From assembly GCA_903887465.1 (NCBI GenBank), contig CAISPW010000060.1:1-41336 (forward strand): a stretch of 41,336 nt of DNA, in the 5' to 3' direction. The notes beneath the pieces were generated by a model, which had not been told where the DNA came from, did no database searches, and saw nothing but the letters and a program-made list of their open reading frames with translations. The DNA comes from an uncultured Oscillochloris sp. Its GTDB lineage: Bacteria > Chloroflexota > Chloroflexia > Chloroflexales > Chloroflexaceae. Both the position numbers and the translations under genes were made by a program. Every line of letters begins with the position of its first letter. Position 1 is the stretch's first letter. Of this stretch, positions 31,858 through 40,217 are shown one piece after another.

Positions 31858-33258
31858 ATGCCACGATTACGTTTCTCCCGCCCCGATGGTGGCCCGGCTA
31901 GTGAGCGTGAGACCCCCGCCGCTGCCGATAGCGCGGCAATCACCCTGGCCGCTCGCCCAATCAGCGCCAGTGACTACGCCAGCAGTTCGAATGAGGATCG
32001 CGACCTGATCGCCAAGGTGCAGGCCCGCTTGGTTGGAGAGCCTGAGACGGTCGCCGCCCGCCGCGAGGCCGACTACTGGCCGCGCCGGATCGCCGCCCTG
32101 GTCTCCGAGCAGATCGAGACGTTGGGCCGCCCCGTCACTGAGCGCGACCGCACCCGGCTCACCCGCTACGCCCAGGCCGAGTTGCTGGGCCTGGGGCCGC
32201 TGGAGCCGCTCCTGGCCGACGATAGCGTCAGCGAGATCATGGTCAACGGCCCGAACCAAATCTGGGTGGAGCGCAGCGGCAAGATCGAGCTGACTAGCGC
32301 TACCTTCCTTAACGATGAGCATATCCGGCGGATCATCGACCGGATCATCTCGCCGCTCGGTCGTCGCTGCGACGAGACGACGCCGATGGTGGATGCGCGC
32401 CTAGCCGATGGCTCGCGCCTGAACGCGATCATCCCGCCGCTCTGCCTGAATGGCCCGACCCTGACCATCCGCAAGTTTTTTAAGAAGCCCTTGGGCCCAT
32501 CTGACCTAGTGGCCCGTGGGGCGGCCACCACCGAGCTGATCGAGCTGCTGCGGGCATGTGTGCTTGGCCACTTGAACATCGTTGTCTCCGGTGGCACCGG
32601 TACCGGCAAGACAACCATCCTCAACATGCTCTCGTCCTTCATCCCCGACGGCGAGCGGATTATCACCATCGAGAACGCCGCCGAACTCCAGCTCCAGCAG
32701 CGCCATGTGATCACGCTAGAGACCCGCCCGGCCAACATCGAGGGCCGTGGTGAGGTGGCCATCCGCGACCTGGTGGTGAACTCTCTGCGCATGCGCCCTG
32801 ACCGGATCGTGATCGGCGAGTGTCGCGCCGGCGAGGCGCTCGACATGCTCCAGGCCATGAACACCGGCCACGATGGATCGATGACCACCCTGCACGCCAA
32901 CACCCCGCGTGACGCGATCAGCCGCCTGGAGACGATGGTGCTGATGGCGGGACTCGACCTGCCGCAGCGGGCCATCCGCGAGCAGATCTCGGCCGCTGTC
33001 CACGTAATCATCCAGCTTGAGCGGCTCCAGGACGGATCGCGCAAGATCGTGAAGGTCAACGAACTGACCGGCATGGAAGGCGATGTGATCACCATGTCCG
33101 AGATCTTCACCTTCCAGCAGCAAGGTGTGCGCGAGGGCAAGGTGGTGGGCAAGATCGTGCCCACCGGCATCCGCCCGCGCTTTCTCGAAAAGCTCCAGCA
33201 GAACGGGATCAACCTGCCGCCGAGCGTCTTCGGCTTTAGCGGCAGGCCGGGAGCCTGA
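31858..33258 (+). CDS. Pilus assembly ATPase TadA/CpaF
   Basis: The 466-residue secretion ATPase powers pilus polymerisation. Its N-terminal domain has LGLGPLEPLLADDSVSEIMVNGPNQIWVERSGKI, typical of CpaF. The core has Walker A SGGTGTGKTT at 245-254 and Asp-box/Walker B residues in RMRPDRIVIGECRAGEALDMLQAMNTGHDGSMTTLHAN. The His-box lies in the last segment. It forms cytosolic hexamers that dock to TadB/TadC. It is the single motor of the locus; no separate retraction ATPase is present. A 324-bp repeat-filled gap separates it from tadB. Confidence 0.94.
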   Translation: MPRLRFSRPDGGPASERETPAAADSAAITLAARPISASDYASSSNEDRDLIAKVQARLVGEPETVAARREADYWPRRIAALVSEQIETLGRPVTERDRTRLTRYAQAELLGLGPLEPLLADDSVSEIMVNGPNQIWVERSGKIELTSATFLNDEHIRRIIDRIISPLGRRCDETTPMVDARLADGSRLNAIIPPLCLNGPTLTIRKFFKKPLGPSDLVARGAATTELIELLRACVLGHLNIVVSGGTGTGKTTILNMLSSFIPDGERIITIENAAELQLQQRHVITLETRPANIEGRGEVAIRDLVVNSLRMRPDRIVIGECRAGEALDMLQAMNTGHDGSMTTLHANTPRDAISRLETMVLMAGLDLPQRAIREQISAAVHVIIQLERLQDGSRKIVKVNELTGMEGDVITMSEIFTFQQQGVREGKVVGKIVPTGIRPRFLEKLQQNGINLPPSVFGFSGRPGA

Positions 33259-33285
33259 CGGCATGGTTCAGTTCTGGCAATCCAA

Positions 33286-33378
33286 CGTGACCGTTCAGCG
33301 ATGAGGCGACGCGGCGATGACGTGCTCCTATCGCCTCATCGCCTCATCGCCTCATCGTCTCGTCGCTGAACGGTCACG
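33286..33378. repeat. Family V inverted repeat with 8-bp tandem core
   Basis: CGTGACCGTTCAGCGA (33286-33301) and its exact complement (33363-33378) enclose three tandem CGCCTCAT units (33332-33355) and a degenerate fourth. It lies in the middle of the Tad operon. The stretch CGCTGAACGGTCACGTGCGT recurs at 35556. Confidence 0.75.
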
Positions 33379-33535
33379 TGCGTTTGAACCATGCCTAAGG
33401 CATGGTTCAAATCGGCTTGACAGTTTGCGGTGTTCGTAGTGGGCGCTTTAGCGCCTGTGCGGCTGAAGCCGCCACTACGAACTGTCAAGTTGGAATCGCC
33501 CGATCTGAACCATGCCTAAGGCTGGATTGAGCATG
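33379..33535. repeat. Nested palindromes in the tadA-tadB gap
   Basis: TTTGAACCATGCC-TAA-GGCATGGTTCAAA is a near-perfect hairpin (33383-33411). It is followed by a TTGACAGTTTGC...CACTACGAACTGTCAA inverted repeat (about 33418-33490) holding inner GGCGCTTTAGCGCC and GGCGGCTTCAGCC-type stems. A second GAACCATGCCTAAGGC copy follows near 33508. There is no ORF. The gap ends at tadB with TTTAGGGCGGCAGCCC directly before the ATG. Confidence 0.65.
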
Positions 33536-33582
33536 GCGAACAACGTCGATCACCGCTACACGAGTCTTTAGGGCGGCAGCCC

Positions 33583-34569
33583 ATGAGGTTAGCGATGGAC
33601 ACCACAACGATTATTATCATCGCGGCGGGCGGGTTTGCCGCCCTCACCATCATCGTGCTGGTACTCGGGCTGCGCGCACTAACCAGCGAGAGCAACCCTC
33701 TGGCCTCGCGGCTTCAGACCTACCTGAGCGATGATGTCTACGGGGTAGACGAGGCGGATCGGGTGGCGGAACTGCCGAGCGCCCGCATCGCCGAGCGGAT
33801 CAACGCGAACATCGGGCAGCGCGGGTTCGCCCAAGAGATCGCGGGCCAGCTTGAGCAGGCCAACCTGCCCCTGAAGGTGCCCGAGTGGCTATTGCTGCGC
33901 ATCGCTATCCCGCTGATGCTGTCGCTGGCCGCCCTGCTCTATTGGCGCAGCCTGCTGGTGCTGCCGATCACGCTGTTCATCGGATTCATCGCGCCGATCT
34001 TTTGGCTGCGCTCGCTGCGCAACCGGCGCAGCACGCTCTTTGGTGAGCAGCTCGCCGAGTCGCTGACGATGATCTGCGGTGCCCTGCGCGGCGGCTTTAG
34101 CCTGGCCCAGGCCATGACCATGGTCGCCAGGGAGGCCCGCGAGCCCACCCGCAGCGAGTTCAATCGGGTGGCCCAGGAGGTTCGCCTCGGCATGAGCCTC
34201 AACGACGCACTAGACAATTTGGTTATCCGCCTGAAGAGTACCGACCTGGAGTTGGTGGTCACGGCGATCAAGATCAACAGCCGCGTGGGCGGCAACCTCA
34301 CTGAGATCCTCGACAGCATCAGCGTGACCATCCGCGAGCGCGATAAGTTGCGCCGCGAGGTGCAGGTGATCACCTCGATGCAGCGCATGTCCTCGTATGT
34401 GATCGGCGCGATGCCGCCGGGACTGGCCCTGATGCTCTTTATCATCAACCCGGAGTATATCAAGAAGCTCTTCCAGCCGGGCATCACCCTGTGCATCCCG
34501 ATCACGGCGCTTGTCTTCTCGGTGGTTGGCTTCCTGGTGATCCAGCGGATCTCCGATATTAAGGTGTAA
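33583..34569 (+). CDS. tadB: Pilus platform protein TadB
   Basis: The 328-residue integral membrane protein belongs to the GspF/T2SSF family. It has an N-terminal helix (about 10-28), a central pair (about 105-145), a GspF domain (SLTMICGALRGGFSLAQAMTMVAREAREPTRSEFNRVAQEVRLGMSLNDALDNL) and C-terminal helices (about 265-320). With TadC it forms the inner platform on which TadA acts. The ATG at 33583 is taken from the open frame; an ATG at 33595 is equally plausible. tadC begins 5 bp after its stop, so they are translated together. Confidence 0.88.
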   Translation: MRLAMDTTTIIIIAAGGFAALTIIVLVLGLRALTSESNPLASRLQTYLSDDVYGVDEADRVAELPSARIAERINANIGQRGFAQEIAGQLEQANLPLKVPEWLLLRIAIPLMLSLAALLYWRSLLVLPITLFIGFIAPIFWLRSLRNRRSTLFGEQLAESLTMICGALRGGFSLAQAMTMVAREAREPTRSEFNRVAQEVRLGMSLNDALDNLVIRLKSTDLELVVTAIKINSRVGGNLTEILDSISVTIRERDKLRREVQVITSMQRMSSYVIGAMPPGLALMLFIINPEYIKKLFQPGITLCIPITALVFSVVGFLVIQRISDIKV

Positions 34570-34574
34570 TTCGA

Positions 34575-35510
34575 ATGACCCCTCTAATGATAATGATCCT
34601 GATCAGCGTGATGGCGGGCGGCAGCGTGCTGCTGCTTGTGTTTGGCGTGGAACGGATGCGCCGCCAGCCCATCCTGGCCGACCGGCTCAACCGCTACCTG
34701 AGCGACGAGCGGATGATCAACGATATTTTTCATGAGACCGAGCTAGCGAAACCTTTTTCTGATCGGGTGATCCTGCCGCTGCTGCGGCGGCTGGCCCGGC
34801 TCTTCAGCTGGATGTGGCCAGAGACTCGCCTGCGAGCGTCCCAGCAACTCCTGCTGATGGCGAATGTCCGCCGCATGGGTACAGTCGAGTTTCTTGGGCT
34901 GCGGCTGCTCTGCGGCATAGGTCTGTTTGGCATCGGCGTTTTCTACACGTTCCTGGCCGGTATCTCGTTTAGCTTCTCGACGATGATCATGCTCGGCGTG
35001 ATCGTGTTCTGTGGCTTCTCGCTGCCGAAGTTCTGGATCACCCGGCAGATCACCCGCCGTCAGATGGAGATCACCAACTCGCTGCCCGACGCCCTTGATA
35101 TGCTGACGATCACCATCGAGGCCGGGCTGAGCTTTGAGAGCAGCCTGCAGGAGATTATGAACCGCTGGGATAACGACCTCTCGCGGGAGTTCGCCCGCGT
35201 GCTGCGCGATATTGGCATGGGCCAGAGCCGGCGGGCCTCGCTGAACGGCCTGGGCGAGCGCACCGGCGTGCCCGACATCCTCAGCTTCGTTACGGCGCTC
35301 AACCAGGCCGATGAGATGGGCGTGAGCATCGGGCGCGTGCTGAAGAGCCAGTCTGAGGATATGCGCGTGCGCCGGCGTCAGCGCGCCCACGAGAAGGCCA
35401 ACCAGGCCCCGGTCAAGATTATGTTCCCCCTGGTGTTCCTGATCTTCCCGGCGATCTTCGCCGTGATCCTGGGGCCGGCGGTGCCCCAACTCTTGAACCT
35501 CGGAAACTAG
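34575..35510 (+). CDS. tadC: Pilus platform protein TadC
   Basis: This 311-residue second GspF-family membrane protein has an N-terminal helix, a central helix pair (about 110-150), and a GspF domain with SLPDALDMLTITIEAGLSFESSLQEIMNRWDNDLSREF. QADEMGVSIGRVLKSQSEDMRVRRRQRAHEKANQAPVKIMFPLVFLIFPAIFAVILGPA is characteristic of TadC. It pairs with TadB. Five bases separate the genes. It is followed by a family V fragment and the vWA gene. Confidence 0.9.
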   Translation: MTPLMIMILISVMAGGSVLLLVFGVERMRRQPILADRLNRYLSDERMINDIFHETELAKPFSDRVILPLLRRLARLFSWMWPETRLRASQQLLLMANVRRMGTVEFLGLRLLCGIGLFGIGVFYTFLAGISFSFSTMIMLGVIVFCGFSLPKFWITRQITRRQMEITNSLPDALDMLTITIEAGLSFESSLQEIMNRWDNDLSREFARVLRDIGMGQSRRASLNGLGERTGVPDILSFVTALNQADEMGVSIGRVLKSQSEDMRVRRRQRAHEKANQAPVKIMFPLVFLIFPAIFAVILGPAVPQLLNLGN

Positions 35511-35544
35511 GATCGCTTCCCGGTCGTTCGTATTGGGTTTGCTG

Positions 35545-35590
35545 AGACGACGCGGCGCTGAACGGTCACGTGCGTTTGAACCATACCTTA
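35545..35590 (+). repeat. Family V fragment between tadC and the vWA gene
   Basis: ACGACGCGGCG followed by CGCTGAACGGTCACGTGCGT and TTGAACCAT repeats 33303-33315 joined directly to 33364-33392. It is as if the tandem core had been deleted. Confidence 0.7.
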
Positions 35591-35634
35591 GCTGTACTTC
35601 AGCTCAACAAAAAAACACGATGACGGAGTCTTTT

Positions 35635-36876
35635 ATGGAAACCCACCCTGAGCAGTTCACGCCCGACCAGCTCTACGACGAGGCGCTGATCTTCTTCCGT
35701 AGCGCACGCTGGGAGGAGGCGATCAGCGCGCTGCGGCAGCTTCAGGCGCAGAGCAATGCCTACCCGGAGGCCGAGGCGCTGATCGCCGATATTCTGCTCA
35801 AGCAAGAGATGGAGCGTACCCAGGCTCCGGCGACCTGGATCCTGCCAAGCGAGCGGCGGAATCGTGGCCGGGGGATCGCCGTTGCTGCCGTCGCGCTTGT
35901 GGCGCTGGGCATGCTCGGCGGCCTGCGATTACTGTGGACGGGCGCGTTTATGCTGCCGACGAGCCTGCCGGTGGTGAGCCAGCAGGCGGCAATTGGCGCG
36001 CTGTCCACGGCGGCACCAAGCGCGCCGTCGGCCAGCACAGGAGCGCTGGCTAGCGGCAATGGTGTGCTGACGGTGACGCAGGCGGAGTCTGTTGCGACCG
36101 TGGACAATATCTACTTCATCCTCGATGCCTCGGGGAGCATGCTGGCCCGGATCAATGGCCAGCGCAAGATCGATATGGCCCACCAGGCGATGACCGCCCT
36201 GGTGCAAGATCTTGGCGGCTCAACCAATGTGGCCCTGCGCACCTACGGGCGCAACCGCGCCAATGACTGTGGCGACATCGAGTTGGTCAACCCGCTCGGG
36301 CCACTGAATCGCGATCAGTTGCTGGGCCAGATCAACGCGATCGTCCCGGTGAACTTCAGCAACACGCCGATTGGCAACTCGCTGGCCGCTATCTCCGCAG
36401 ATCTGGCTGGGGCCAAAGGCCAAACGATGGTGGTGCTGTTGAGCGATGGCGAGGAGAGTTGCAACGGGGATCCGGTGGCCGAGGCGCAGCGCCTGCATAC
36501 CGACAACCCCAACTTGCGGGTGAGTGTGGTGGGCTTTGATATCGCCCCCGAGTTTCAGGCCCGCCTGGCGGCGGTGGCCGAGGCCGGTGGCGGTAGCTAC
36601 TTTGGTGCCGCCAATGTGAGCCAACTCGGTGCCGCCCTCAAGCAGGCGCTCGCGTTGAGCTACCACGTCTTTGATGCCGACGGGCACGAGATGGGCAGCG
36701 CCAACGTGGGCGAGTCGCTCAAGCTCCCGGCGGGTAACTACCGTGTGACGATTGGCAGCGACCCGGCACTGCTTGCGCAGGCAGTGGATATCCATAAGAA
36801 TATGGCGACCCAGATGGCGCTTAACACTATCCAGGGCCGACTGAGCGCTACGCTGAATCGCGACTGGGTGAAGTAA
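35635..36876 (+). CDS. TPR-like, membrane-anchored von Willebrand A-domain protein of the Tad locus
   Basis: The protein has 413 residues from the ATG at 35635, which has GGAG 8 nt upstream; the ATG at 35620 lacks one. A short TPR-like helical region (about 5-55; [27 protein letters not shown]) is followed by a transmembrane helix (about 77-98) and an Ala/Ser linker. A vWA domain (about 155-330) follows with a complete MIDAS start, [14 protein letters not shown] and LLSDGEESC also fit. A small C-terminal beta domain is [29 protein letters not shown]. In most Tad loci the vWA domain is part of TadG; here it is a separate gene. It may bind pilus subunits or a surface. Confidence 0.8.
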   Translation: METHPEQFTPDQLYDEALIFFRSARWEEAISALRQLQAQSNAYPEAEALIADILLKQEMERTQAPATWILPSERRNRGRGIAVAAVALVALGMLGGLRLLWTGAFMLPTSLPVVSQQAAIGALSTAAPSAPSASTGALASGNGVLTVTQAESVATVDNIYFILDASGSMLARINGQRKIDMAHQAMTALVQDLGGSTNVALRTYGRNRANDCGDIELVNPLGPLNRDQLLGQINAIVPVNFSNTPIGNSLAAISADLAGAKGQTMVVLLSDGEESCNGDPVAEAQRLHTDNPNLRVSVVGFDIAPEFQARLAAVAEAGGGSYFGAANVSQLGAALKQALALSYHVFDADGHEMGSANVGESLKLPAGNYRVTIGSDPALLAQAVDIHKNMATQMALNTIQGRLSATLNRDWVK

Positions 36877-36880
36877 CCAT

Positions 36881-38428
36881 ATGAGCCGACACACGCCAGA
36901 TCGCCCACGGCGCGGGGCGCAAAGCATTGTTGAGTTCGCGCTGGTACTCCCGCTGCTGCTGCTGCTGCTGCTCGGGATCATCAACCTGGGCTACATGCTC
37001 TTCATGTACGCCCAGATCAACAACGCGGCCCGCGAGGGTGCCCGCGCCGCCGCCGTGCGGCCCTGCCCCGTGCCCTCCGAGCTCGCTGCGGTTCGCGCCA
37101 AGACGATTGCGAGTGTGCCGGCCTTCGCCGATACCAATTTGATCTCGAACACGATGGAGATCGTGTATACCAGCTCCCAGCTCCAAAACTACGGCGACCC
37201 GGTGACGGTGACGGTACACTATCGCATCGAACCGCTCGACCCGCTTAGCGCGGGGATGATCCCCGGCTTCAACCTTGATGCCGTGTCGATGCGTACGATT
37301 ACTACGGGCTGCGATAGTTTGCGTGCGGTGCAGTCTACTCCGTTGCCTACGATAACGTATACGCCTACGCCTACGCCGACCGATACTGATACGCCTACGC
37401 CGACTGATACCCCCACGCCAACTGATACCCCCACGCCGACCGATACGCCGACGCCAACTGATACGGATACCCCCACGCCGACCGATACCCCCACGCCGAC
37501 CGATACCCCCACGCCGACTGATACGCCGACTTCCACAAACACTAGTACGCCAACCAATACGGTCACCGCGACGAGAACGCCGACCGTGACCAGAACGCCG
37601 ACCGTGACGAGAACGCCGACGAGAACGCCGACGAGTACGCCGACGAACACGCCGACGCGCACACCTTGCCCGATGCCGGCGTGTACACCGACGCCGACGT
37701 TGACCAATACGCGCACACCAACGCGCACCAATACCCCGACGGTGACCAATACGCCGACGGTGACCAATACGCCGACGGTGACCAACACGCCGACGCGCAC
37801 ACCGACGGTGACCAATACACCGACGGTGACCAACACGCCGACGGCGTCCAACACGCCGACGGTGACCAACACGCCGACGCGCACGCCGACGCGCACTAGC
37901 ACGCCGACGCGCACCAACACACCGACGCGCACACCGACGAATACCAGCACACCGACGAATACCAGCACGCCGACGCGCACCAACACGCCGACCGTGACGC
38001 CGACCGTCCCGACGCTTACGCCCACACCAACCAGTTCGATCACCCCCACGCCCACGACACCGCCAGGAATCTCGGTGTCGCTCAGCGCGGTGAAGCACTA
38101 CAGCCCGAATAGCACCGGCAACGCGGGCCTCTACCTTTCTGGACGGGTCTACACCAGCATCGGTGGCATCGGCGTCGCTGGCAAAACTATCGTCATCAAT
38201 GTTAGCTATATCTACGGCGGAGTCACCTTCAGCAGCACCGTGAGCCTCGGGCCAACGGATGCGAGCGGGTTCGCCAGAGCGTGCCCGGCGGCCAACTACC
38301 CGGCAAACGTCCAGCTCACCATAAGCACCAACCCGGTAGACAACGCGCCTGGGCCGAATGGGCCGGGCCTTGGCAACGTCCAGGTGCAGAATCAGGCCCA
38401 GGGTGCGGTGCCCGCCTTCTGTCAGTGA
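36881..38428 (+). CDS. TadE-like pseudopilin with Thr/Pro repeat stalk and Ig-like tip
   Basis: In this 515-residue protein, residues 1-60 are a TadE-type prepilin: a short basic leader, then [30 protein letters not shown], with the conserved Glu after the cleavage site. Residues 60-150 are a small globular part. Residues about 152-394 are almost pure TPTxT repeats ([29 protein letters not shown]). Residues about 395-515 form a beta-rich Ig/Big-like domain ([34 protein letters not shown]). The stalk is probably extended and O-glycosylated outside the cell. Such a fusion is far longer than normal TadE (150-200). It starts 4 bp after the vWA gene. No Shine-Dalgarno is strong, so coupling to the previous stop is likely. 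Confidence 0.85.
   Translation: MSRHTPDRPRRGAQSIVEFALVLPLLLLLLLGIINLGYMLFMYAQINNAAREGARAAAVRPCPVPSELAAVRAKTIASVPAFADTNLISNTMEIVYTSSQLQNYGDPVTVTVHYRIEPLDPLSAGMIPGFNLDAVSMRTITTGCDSLRAVQSTPLPTITYTPTPTPTDTDTPTPTDTPTPTDTPTPTDTPTPTDTDTPTPTDTPTPTDTPTPTDTPTSTNTSTPTNTVTATRTPTVTRTPTVTRTPTRTPTSTPTNTPTRTPCPMPACTPTPTLTNTRTPTRTNTPTVTNTPTVTNTPTVTNTPTRTPTVTNTPTVTNTPTASNTPTVTNTPTRTPTRTSTPTRTNTPTRTPTNTSTPTNTSTPTRTNTPTVTPTVPTLTPTPTSSITPTPTTPPGISVSLSAVKHYSPNSTGNAGLYLSGRVYTSIGGIGVAGKTIVINVSYIYGGVTFSSTVSLGPTDASGFARACPAANYPANVQLTISTNPVDNAPGPNGPGLGNVQVQNQAQGAVPAFCQ
37336..38062 (+). repeat. Coding minisatellite for the TPT stalk
   Basis: About 720 bp of degenerate 6-18 bp repeats of the type ACGCCGACN, GATACCCCCACGCCGACC and ACGGTGACCAATACGCCG. 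They encode Thr-Pro-Thr units. Three blocks differ in unit: [12 protein letters not shown] and TNTPTV. Long open frames on the other strand are by-products of the periodicity. Confidence 0.9.
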
Positions 38429-38480
38429 GGGAGCAGGGAACAGGGAATCTCCTTGTTCCCTCGTTATCAAGGAGCGGGCG

Positions 38481-38882
38481 ATGCGAGTTCGACATAAAAG
38501 TTATGGACAGTCGGTGGTCGAGCTTACCTTAACGCTCCCGCTGCTGCTGATGATCATCTTTGGGATGGTGGACTTTACGCTGGCCTATACCACAAACGTG
38601 TTCATCCGTAGCGCTGTGGCGGAGGGCGGGTATTACGCATCTCAGCACCCTAGCGACGATCAGGGCATCCGCGATCGGATCAAGCACGAGCTGAGTAACC
38701 TGAATCCAGCGGTCACGGATACCGATATTGCCATCTCCACATGTGTAGCCGGGTCGAGCGGCCCACAGACCGAGATCACAGTCACCTACAACTATCACGT
38801 GCTGTTCGGGCTGGCGGGAACAGGGCCGACGATCACCCTGCATAACGGCACGGTGGTGCCACAGTTCGGCGGCTGTCATTAG
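38481..38882 (+). CDS. TadE-like pseudopilin
   Basis: The 133-residue protein has the TadE prepilin signal: basic MRVRHKSYGQ, then SVVELTLTLPLLLMIIFGMVDFTLAY with Glu at the expected +5-like place. About 95 extracellular residues follow with two Cys (STCVAG and GGCH) that could form a disulfide. It is normal length for TadE. AAGGAG lies 6 nt before the ATG at 38481. It is probably processed by the prepilin peptidase at 26096-26836 and incorporated at the pilus tip or as a minor subunit. Confidence 0.85.
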   Translation: MRVRHKSYGQSVVELTLTLPLLLMIIFGMVDFTLAYTTNVFIRSAVAEGGYYASQHPSDDQGIRDRIKHELSNLNPAVTDTDIAISTCVAGSSGPQTEITVTYNYHVLFGLAGTGPTITLHNGTVVPQFGGCH

Positions 38883-38896
38883 AGGAGTATTACGCT

Positions 38897-39967
38897 ATGT
38901 CCCTCCAACCTTCTCGTCGCCGAGCTGATGGCCAGTCCTTGGTGATCGTCGCCCTGGCCTTTGTACTGCTGGTGGCCTTTTTGGGACTGGCCATTGACGG
39001 GGCCAACGCCTTCGGCCAGCGCCGACGGGTGAGTATCGCCGCCGACGCCGCATCGCTTGCCGCAACACGTGTGCTCGTGGCGATCAAGAGCGACGGTCGC
39101 CATGGCCAGGTGATCAACGCTACGATCCGCGAGTTCCTGGTGACCGACCACAGCATCGCGGCGGCCACATCCACGTGGCAAGCCAGCTATGTGACCCGCG
39201 ATGCGCCCGACACGATCATCGGGCCGGTTGACGACCTCCTAGATCCGCCGACGAACGCGAGCGGTGTGCAGGTTGATCTCCACGTCACCTTCGATACGTT
39301 TTTTATGCGCGTGATGGGCCAGCCCACTCTGACGGTGGGCGCTACCAGCACCTCGACCTACGGAGCGCTCGGCACCGCCATCGGCCAGGATATCGTCCCG
39401 CTGGGGATCAGCGACTCGGCCATGAACCTACTAATCGACAAGGGCCACATCCGCGTGGATCTGCGCGGGAAGATCATGGACGGCTACAGCTCCCTGGCGC
39501 CGGGCGACCCACTGCCCGACGAGGTCTCCGATGTCGTCACCGATGCGAACTTTGCCCACGTCTCGTTCAGTGGCACACAAGATCAGCTCCCGAATGCCAA
39601 TGGCTGCCAAAATCCTAATGTGCATGAGAACCTGACCTTCTGGTGGTGCAATGGTTCGCTCACCCAGATCCCGCTTGGCCGCAACCTGCCGGTTCTCGAC
39701 CCCAACTGGGGCGATGTGAATAGCGCGATCATCTACCGGATCCACCATCAAACCACCGCTGTGGTGCCAGTCTATGTGCAGGTGCCGGACGGCCACGGCG
39801 GGGTCGCGCTCCAGTTGGCCTACTTCGTGGCGGTGGATATGAGCTACAACGTGGGCAAGTCGGCGCTGACCATGACTCTGCTGAACGATTATGTCTCTGC
39901 CGGCTCGATGATCGGCGAGGGCAGCGGCGTGGAGACCGGCGTCTGGGCGGTGAATTTGAAGCGATAA
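38897..39967 (+). CDS. TadG-like pilus assembly protein
   Basis: The 356-residue protein starts with a TadE/TadG-type N-terminus, DGQSLVIVALAFVLLVAFLGLAIDGANAFGQRRRVSIAADAASLAATRVL, which matches the putative Flp pilus-assembly TadG N-domain. The remaining approximately 300 residues are extracellular and beta-rich. They have Cys pairs (GCQ and WWCNG), no vWA MIDAS, and no close family known to me. GAGGAGT lies 10 nt before the ATG. It is the last gene of the pilus operon. No Flp-type major pilin gene and no secretin gene are found between 29656 and 39967. Confidence 0.85.
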   Translation: MSLQPSRRRADGQSLVIVALAFVLLVAFLGLAIDGANAFGQRRRVSIAADAASLAATRVLVAIKSDGRHGQVINATIREFLVTDHSIAAATSTWQASYVTRDAPDTIIGPVDDLLDPPTNASGVQVDLHVTFDTFFMRVMGQPTLTVGATSTSTYGALGTAIGQDIVPLGISDSAMNLLIDKGHIRVDLRGKIMDGYSSLAPGDPLPDEVSDVVTDANFAHVSFSGTQDQLPNANGCQNPNVHENLTFWWCNGSLTQIPLGRNLPVLDPNWGDVNSAIIYRIHHQTTAVVPVYVQVPDGHGGVALQLAYFVAVDMSYNVGKSALTMTLLNDYVSAGSMIGEGSGVETGVWAVNLKR

Positions 39968-40024
39968 GGGTTGCCGCCCATCCGCAGACGTTCGCCAGTC
40001 GTTCGCCGGGGAGTTGAAGCTCCC

Positions 40025-40177
40025 AGGGCTGATGCAACGTCGCTGGGGCTGCGCCCCAGACCTCGCTTTTTGTTGGTTTTTGGCGGCTTCGCTGCCAAAA
40101 ACCAACAAAAAAAAGATCTTTCGGGGGTGGCGAATCCACCCCCAAACCCCCGCCAGATGCGACTTTGCAACCGCCCT
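40025..40177 (+). repeat. Family I palindromic element, complete reference copy
   Basis: It runs from AGGGCTGATGCAACG to TTGCAACCGCCCT (153 bp). Inside are CTGGGGCTGCGCCCCAG, the central hairpin TTGTTGGTTTTTGGC/GCCAAAAACCAACAA, AAAGATCTTTCGGGGGTGG with its CCACCCCC partner, and AAACCCCCGCC. It fills the 250-bp gap between the convergent TadG-like and cytochrome genes. Confidence 0.85.
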
Positions 40178-40217
40178 GCGAACCCCGTCCCGCCGGAGGT
40201 GCCGCCGCGCCGTGGTC

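Noticed and set aside
37336-38062. CRISPR-like array
   Set aside because: Units are 6-18 bp, degenerate, in frame and coding for Thr/Pro. There are no uniform repeats or unique spacers and no cas genes.
36848-38470. 540-codon minus-strand ORF rich in Arg, and a 278-codon Val/Gly ORF at 37219-38055
   Set aside because: Both are antisense to the TPT repeat tract. The periodic DNA keeps all frames open. They have no Shine-Dalgarno or domain, and the plus strand has a clear TadE start and operon context.
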